Translations under genes and position numbers: made by a program
Notes under the pieces: generated by a model
Told to the model about the DNA's origin: nothing
Databases searched by the model: none
What the model saw: only the letters and a program-made list of their open reading frames with translations
NCBI RefSeq assembly: GCF_040253635.1
Contig: NZ_JBEJGX010000003.1
Coordinates: 5,605,501 to 5,669,500 of the forward strand
DNA from: Streptomyces sp. Edi2
GTDB lineage: Bacteria; Actinomycetota; Actinomycetes; Streptomycetales; Streptomycetaceae
Direction: 5' to 3'
Length of the DNA: 64,000 bases
Part shown: positions 62,851 to 64,000 of the stretch, piece after piece
How positions within the stretch are numbered: the stretch's first letter is position 1
Layout: each line of letters begins with the position of its first letter

Positions 62851-62881
62851 GGCTCACCGGCCCGTGATCAGCCGGTGAGCC
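62851..62881. terminator. hairpin enclosing the P450 stop codon
   Basis: GGCTCACCGGC (62851-62861) pairs with GCCGGTGAGCC (62871-62881). The P450 stop codon (62868-62870) lies in the 9-nt loop. It can serve glyA and the convergent P450 gene. Confidence 0.65.
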
Positions 62882-64000
62882 GGACCGGCAGGACGTGGGT
62901 GCTGTTGCCGACGAAGCTCGGGTGCGGCGGCAGCTCCGCGTCCGGGACGGCGAGGTCCAGCGCCGGATAACGGGTGAACAGCGCCTCCAGGGCGACGGTC
63001 GCCTCCAGCCGGGCCAGTGGCGCGCCCAGACAGTAGTGCGGCCCGTGGCCGAAGGAGAGGTGCCGGGCGGCGGGCCGCCGGGTGACGTCGAACCGGTCGG
63101 CGTCGGGGCCGTAGGCGTCCGGGTCCCGGCCGGCCGCGGAGTAGGAGGCCAGCATCGGGGTGCCGCGGGGGACGACCGTGCCGCCGATCTCCAGGTCCCG
63201 GACCGGGTAACGGAACGGGAAGTGGGCGACCGGGCTGTCGTAGCGCAGCGTCTCCTCGACCACGTCGTCCCAGGTGGCCCGCCCGTTGCGCACCAGCTCC
63301 AGTTGCCCGCGGTCGGTGCACAGGGCGCGCACCGCGTTGGTGATCAGGTTGAGCGTGGTCTCGTGCCCGGCAATGATCATCAGCAGCAGGGTGCCGACCA
63401 GCTCGCGGGCGCTCAGCCGGTCGCCGTCCTCCTCCTGGGCGGCGAGCAGCGCAGTGGTCAGATCGTCGCCCGGGTCCGCCCGCCGGGCCTCGGCGACCTG
63501 GGTGAGGATGGCGATGATCTCGCGGTGGGCGGCCTGCGCCCCGTCCGCCGTGCTCACGATCAGGTTCGACAGCTCGTGCAGCCGGTCGCGTAACGCGGCG
63601 TCCACGCCCAGCAGTTCACAGATCACGCTCATCGGCAGGGGATAGGCGAAGTGCCGCCGCAGATCCACCGTGCCATCGGCCGCGGCGGCCCCCGGCAGCG
63701 CGTCCAGCAGCCCGGCCGTCAGCTCCACCACCCGGGGCCGCAGCGCCGCCACCCGCGGCGCGGTGAACGCCTTGGTCACCAGGCCGCGCAGCCGCCGGTG
63801 ATCGGCCCCGTCGGCGGTGATCATCCCGTCGACGGTGGCGAAGGTGGTCAGCGGCCAGCCGGGCGGCACGGTGCCGTCGTGCAGAGCGGTGAAATGGCAG
63901 GCGTCCTTGGCGACTTCGGGGTGGGCAAGGACCTCGCGCAGCACCTCGTGGCGGGTGACGGCGACCGCGGGCACCTCCCCGGGCAGCAGGACGGGGACCA
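62868..64000 (-). CDS. cytochrome P450, N terminus cut by window edge
   Basis: About 377 residues visible. The I-helix oxygen-binding motif is MIIAGHETTLNLITNA, the K-helix E-x-x-R is VVEETLRYD, and the heme loop is LSFGHGPHYCLGAPLAR with the proximal Cys. The GMITADGADHRRLRGLVTKA FT C-helix region is typical of soluble actinobacterial P450s (CYP105/107-like, inferred). The frame continues past 64000 (VPVLLPGEVPAVAVTRHEVL), so the GTG/ATG-like codon near 63974 is internal. The substrate is not predictable; no ferredoxin gene is visible on this side. Confidence 0.93.
   Translation of the reverse strand, partial: VPVLLPGEVPAVAVTRHEVLREVLAHPEVAKDACHFTALHDGTVPPGWPLTTFATVDGMITADGADHRRLRGLVTKAFTAPRVAALRPRVVELTAGLLDALPGAAAADGTVDLRRHFAYPLPMSVICELLGVDAALRDRLHELSNLIVSTADGAQAAHREIIAILTQVAEARRADPGDDLTTALLAAQEEDGDRLSARELVGTLLLMIIAGHETTLNLITNAVRALCTDRGQLELVRNGRATWDDVVEETLRYDSPVAHFPFRYPVRDLEIGGTVVPRGTPMLASYSAAGRDPDAYGPDADRFDVTRRPAARHLSFGHGPHYCLGAPLARLEATVALEALFTRYPALDLAVPDAELPPHPSFVGNSTHVLPVRLTG

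Overview
The window is a high-GC (roughly 70 percent or more) actinobacterial chromosome segment, almost certainly from a Streptomyces. The signs are codon bias with G or C at nearly every third position, families typical of streptomycetes (DUF397, DUF2690, DUF3017, DUF5753, DUF6879, DUF5988, MocR regulators), and the core order folD - DUF3017 - mdh - betaine locus - rocD/glyA, which from memory resembles the conserved Streptomyces core (inference; no search was run).

Layout. 1-7.5 kb: an RDD membrane protein, folD with a hairpin over its ribosome-binding site, a DUF3017 protein, three tandem paralogous genes coding for membrane-anchored XRE-type regulators, and mdh. 7.6-9.0 kb: a Streptomyces regulatory satellite (small conserved protein, DUF5753 regulator with a damaged N terminus, DUF397 protein). 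9.1-12.3 kb: a three-gene unit in which the C terminus of a membrane protein and the N terminus of the next small protein share a 22-residue motif resembling RHIM-like amyloid-signalling motifs. 12.4-14.2 kb: DUF5988, Uma2 and LprG-like genes. 14.4-21.8 kb: a tightly coupled betaine operon (aldehyde dehydrogenase, GMC choline-oxidase-like enzyme, ABC ATPase, an unannotated 56-codon ORF, a double permease, a binding protein).

22-30 kb holds redox and transport genes with local regulators (ArsR, LysR, TetR) and visible operators. 30.4-33.7 kb is a decayed mobile region: a tRNA-Thr(CGU) 3' fragment that looks like an attachment site, two frameshifted pseudogenes (HATPase and ketosynthase III), a small secreted protein, and IS5-type and IS110-type transposase remnants. 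33.8-39.4 kb holds a TetR/SRPBCC pair, an MFS pump, a truncated GNAT gene, a secreted serine protease and an immunity-like protein. 39.4-44.4 kb contains two divergent MocR-AhpD modules, inverted relative to each other, with 46-47 bp shared promoters and a PEP-mutase-like gene between them.

45.5-52.3 kb is one gene coding for 23 Ig-like (Big_3_5-like) repeats with neither signal peptide nor anchor. 52.4-56.4 kb: a lipoprotein-like protein, a glutathionylspermidine-synthase-like ligase, an FAD monooxygenase and its divergent PadR regulator. 56.4-59.9 kb is damaged: a duplicated fragment of the rocD 5' end, two convergent copies of a small-protein/DUF6879 pair carrying lesions, and a frameshifted regulator. 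The window ends with rocD divergent from glyA, the latter preceded by a ZTP (pfl) riboswitch, and a partial cytochrome P450.
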